Assembly (NCBI RefSeq): GCF_030690045.1
Contig: NZ_JAUYHK010000010.1
Coordinates: forward strand, 124,001 to 188,000
Origin: Thalassospira sp.
Lineage (GTDB): Bacteria > Pseudomonadota > Alphaproteobacteria > Rhodospirillales > Thalassospiraceae
Direction of reading: 5' to 3'
DNA length: 64,000 nt
The position numbers and the translations under genes were made by a program. How positions within the stretch are numbered: the first letter of the stretch is position 1; each line of letters begins with the position of its first letter. Positions 63,918 through 64,000 of this stretch are shown one piece after another. The notes under the pieces were generated by a model that was given only the letters and a program-made list of their open reading frames with translations, was not told the DNA's origin and did not search any database.

Positions 63918-64000
63918 CCCTGTTGGCTGACGCCGGAAAACGTCCCGTCGCAAGGCGGGGCGTTCTCTCCCGCAAATGGTCCGGCATTCTTGAACCGTAT
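63914..64000 (+). CDS. Start of ABC transporter permease (cut by window edge)
   Basis: A GTG start overlaps the binding-protein stop (GTGA) and opens a frame that runs to the end of the window, 29 codons: polar N-terminus with LSRKWSGILEPY, as in the cytoplasmic N-terminus of MalF/UgpA-type permeases just before the first helix. Position and overlap make a permease very likely, but the domain itself lies outside the window. Confidence 0.6.
   Translation, partial: MTLLADAGKRPVARRGVLSRKWSGILEPY

Overview
The window looks like chromosomal DNA of a motile, free-living alphaproteobacterium. The firmest evidence is a circularly permuted two-piece tmRNA (tag ANDNNAQVAVAA) next to an SspB-alpha-type ClpXP adaptor. 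Three chemoreceptors, a FecIR/TonB iron system and several nutrient ABC transporters fit a Rhodospirillales-type marine organism; Thalassospira is my best guess, but that is an inference from gene style and not from a marker gene. Coding density is high and most genes are ordinary chromosomal genes.

Layout. 1-6.6 kb: alpha/beta hydrolase, AbrB-type membrane protein, soluble GAF chemoreceptor, EamA exporter, class I fumarase. 6.7-9.7 kb: sspB and ssrA side by side, then thyA-folA and mscL. 9.8-14.8 kb: self-regulated TetR with a methyltransferase, GNAT, a peroxiredoxin-like gene, two divergent GST paralogues, and a C-terminal remnant of a type III restriction subunit abutting the second GST. 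15-21 kb: COG0523 zinc GTPase under a perfect Zur-box-like palindrome, Cache chemoreceptor, VOC protein, TspO, DUF3750, AraC regulator. 21.5-27.3 kb: salicylaldehyde/vanillin-type aldehyde dehydrogenase, a hipBA module with three evenly phased operators, YaiI, and an MFS gene plus relBE-type module bracketed by 26-bp direct repeats. 27.3-31.4 kb: polar amino acid ABC operon with divergent FadR-type regulator, then cold-shock protein and DEAD-box helicase. 33.7-42.3 kb: chemoreceptor, nucleosidase, a sulfur cluster (periplasmic rhodanese, YeeE/YedE transporter, 14-cysteine NPC-repeat protein), TetR, nadK-argE. 42.5-47.7 kb: RND efflux pump with divergent TetR repressor. 47.7-54.1 kb: unknown periplasmic protein, SDR, TonB receptor-FecR-FecI. 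54.3-64 kb: cytochrome c, large PATR-repeat autotransporter, secreted hydrolase, solute-binding protein, and a GntR-PLP enzyme-sugar ABC operon that runs off the right edge.

Most notable: (1) the rhodanese/YeeE/NPC-repeat cluster, which looks like a thiosulfate or sulfane-sulfur uptake and handling unit with an uncharacterised Cys-rich partner; (2) the direct-repeat-bounded MFS + toxin-antitoxin segment; (3) three 16-bp operators at exact 27-bp steps upstream of hipBA; (4) the Zur-type palindrome; (5) the trans-sulfuration-type PLP enzyme translationally coupled to its regulator and followed by a carbohydrate-type ABC transporter. No CRISPR array, tRNA, rRNA, prophage or complete insertion sequence was seen.
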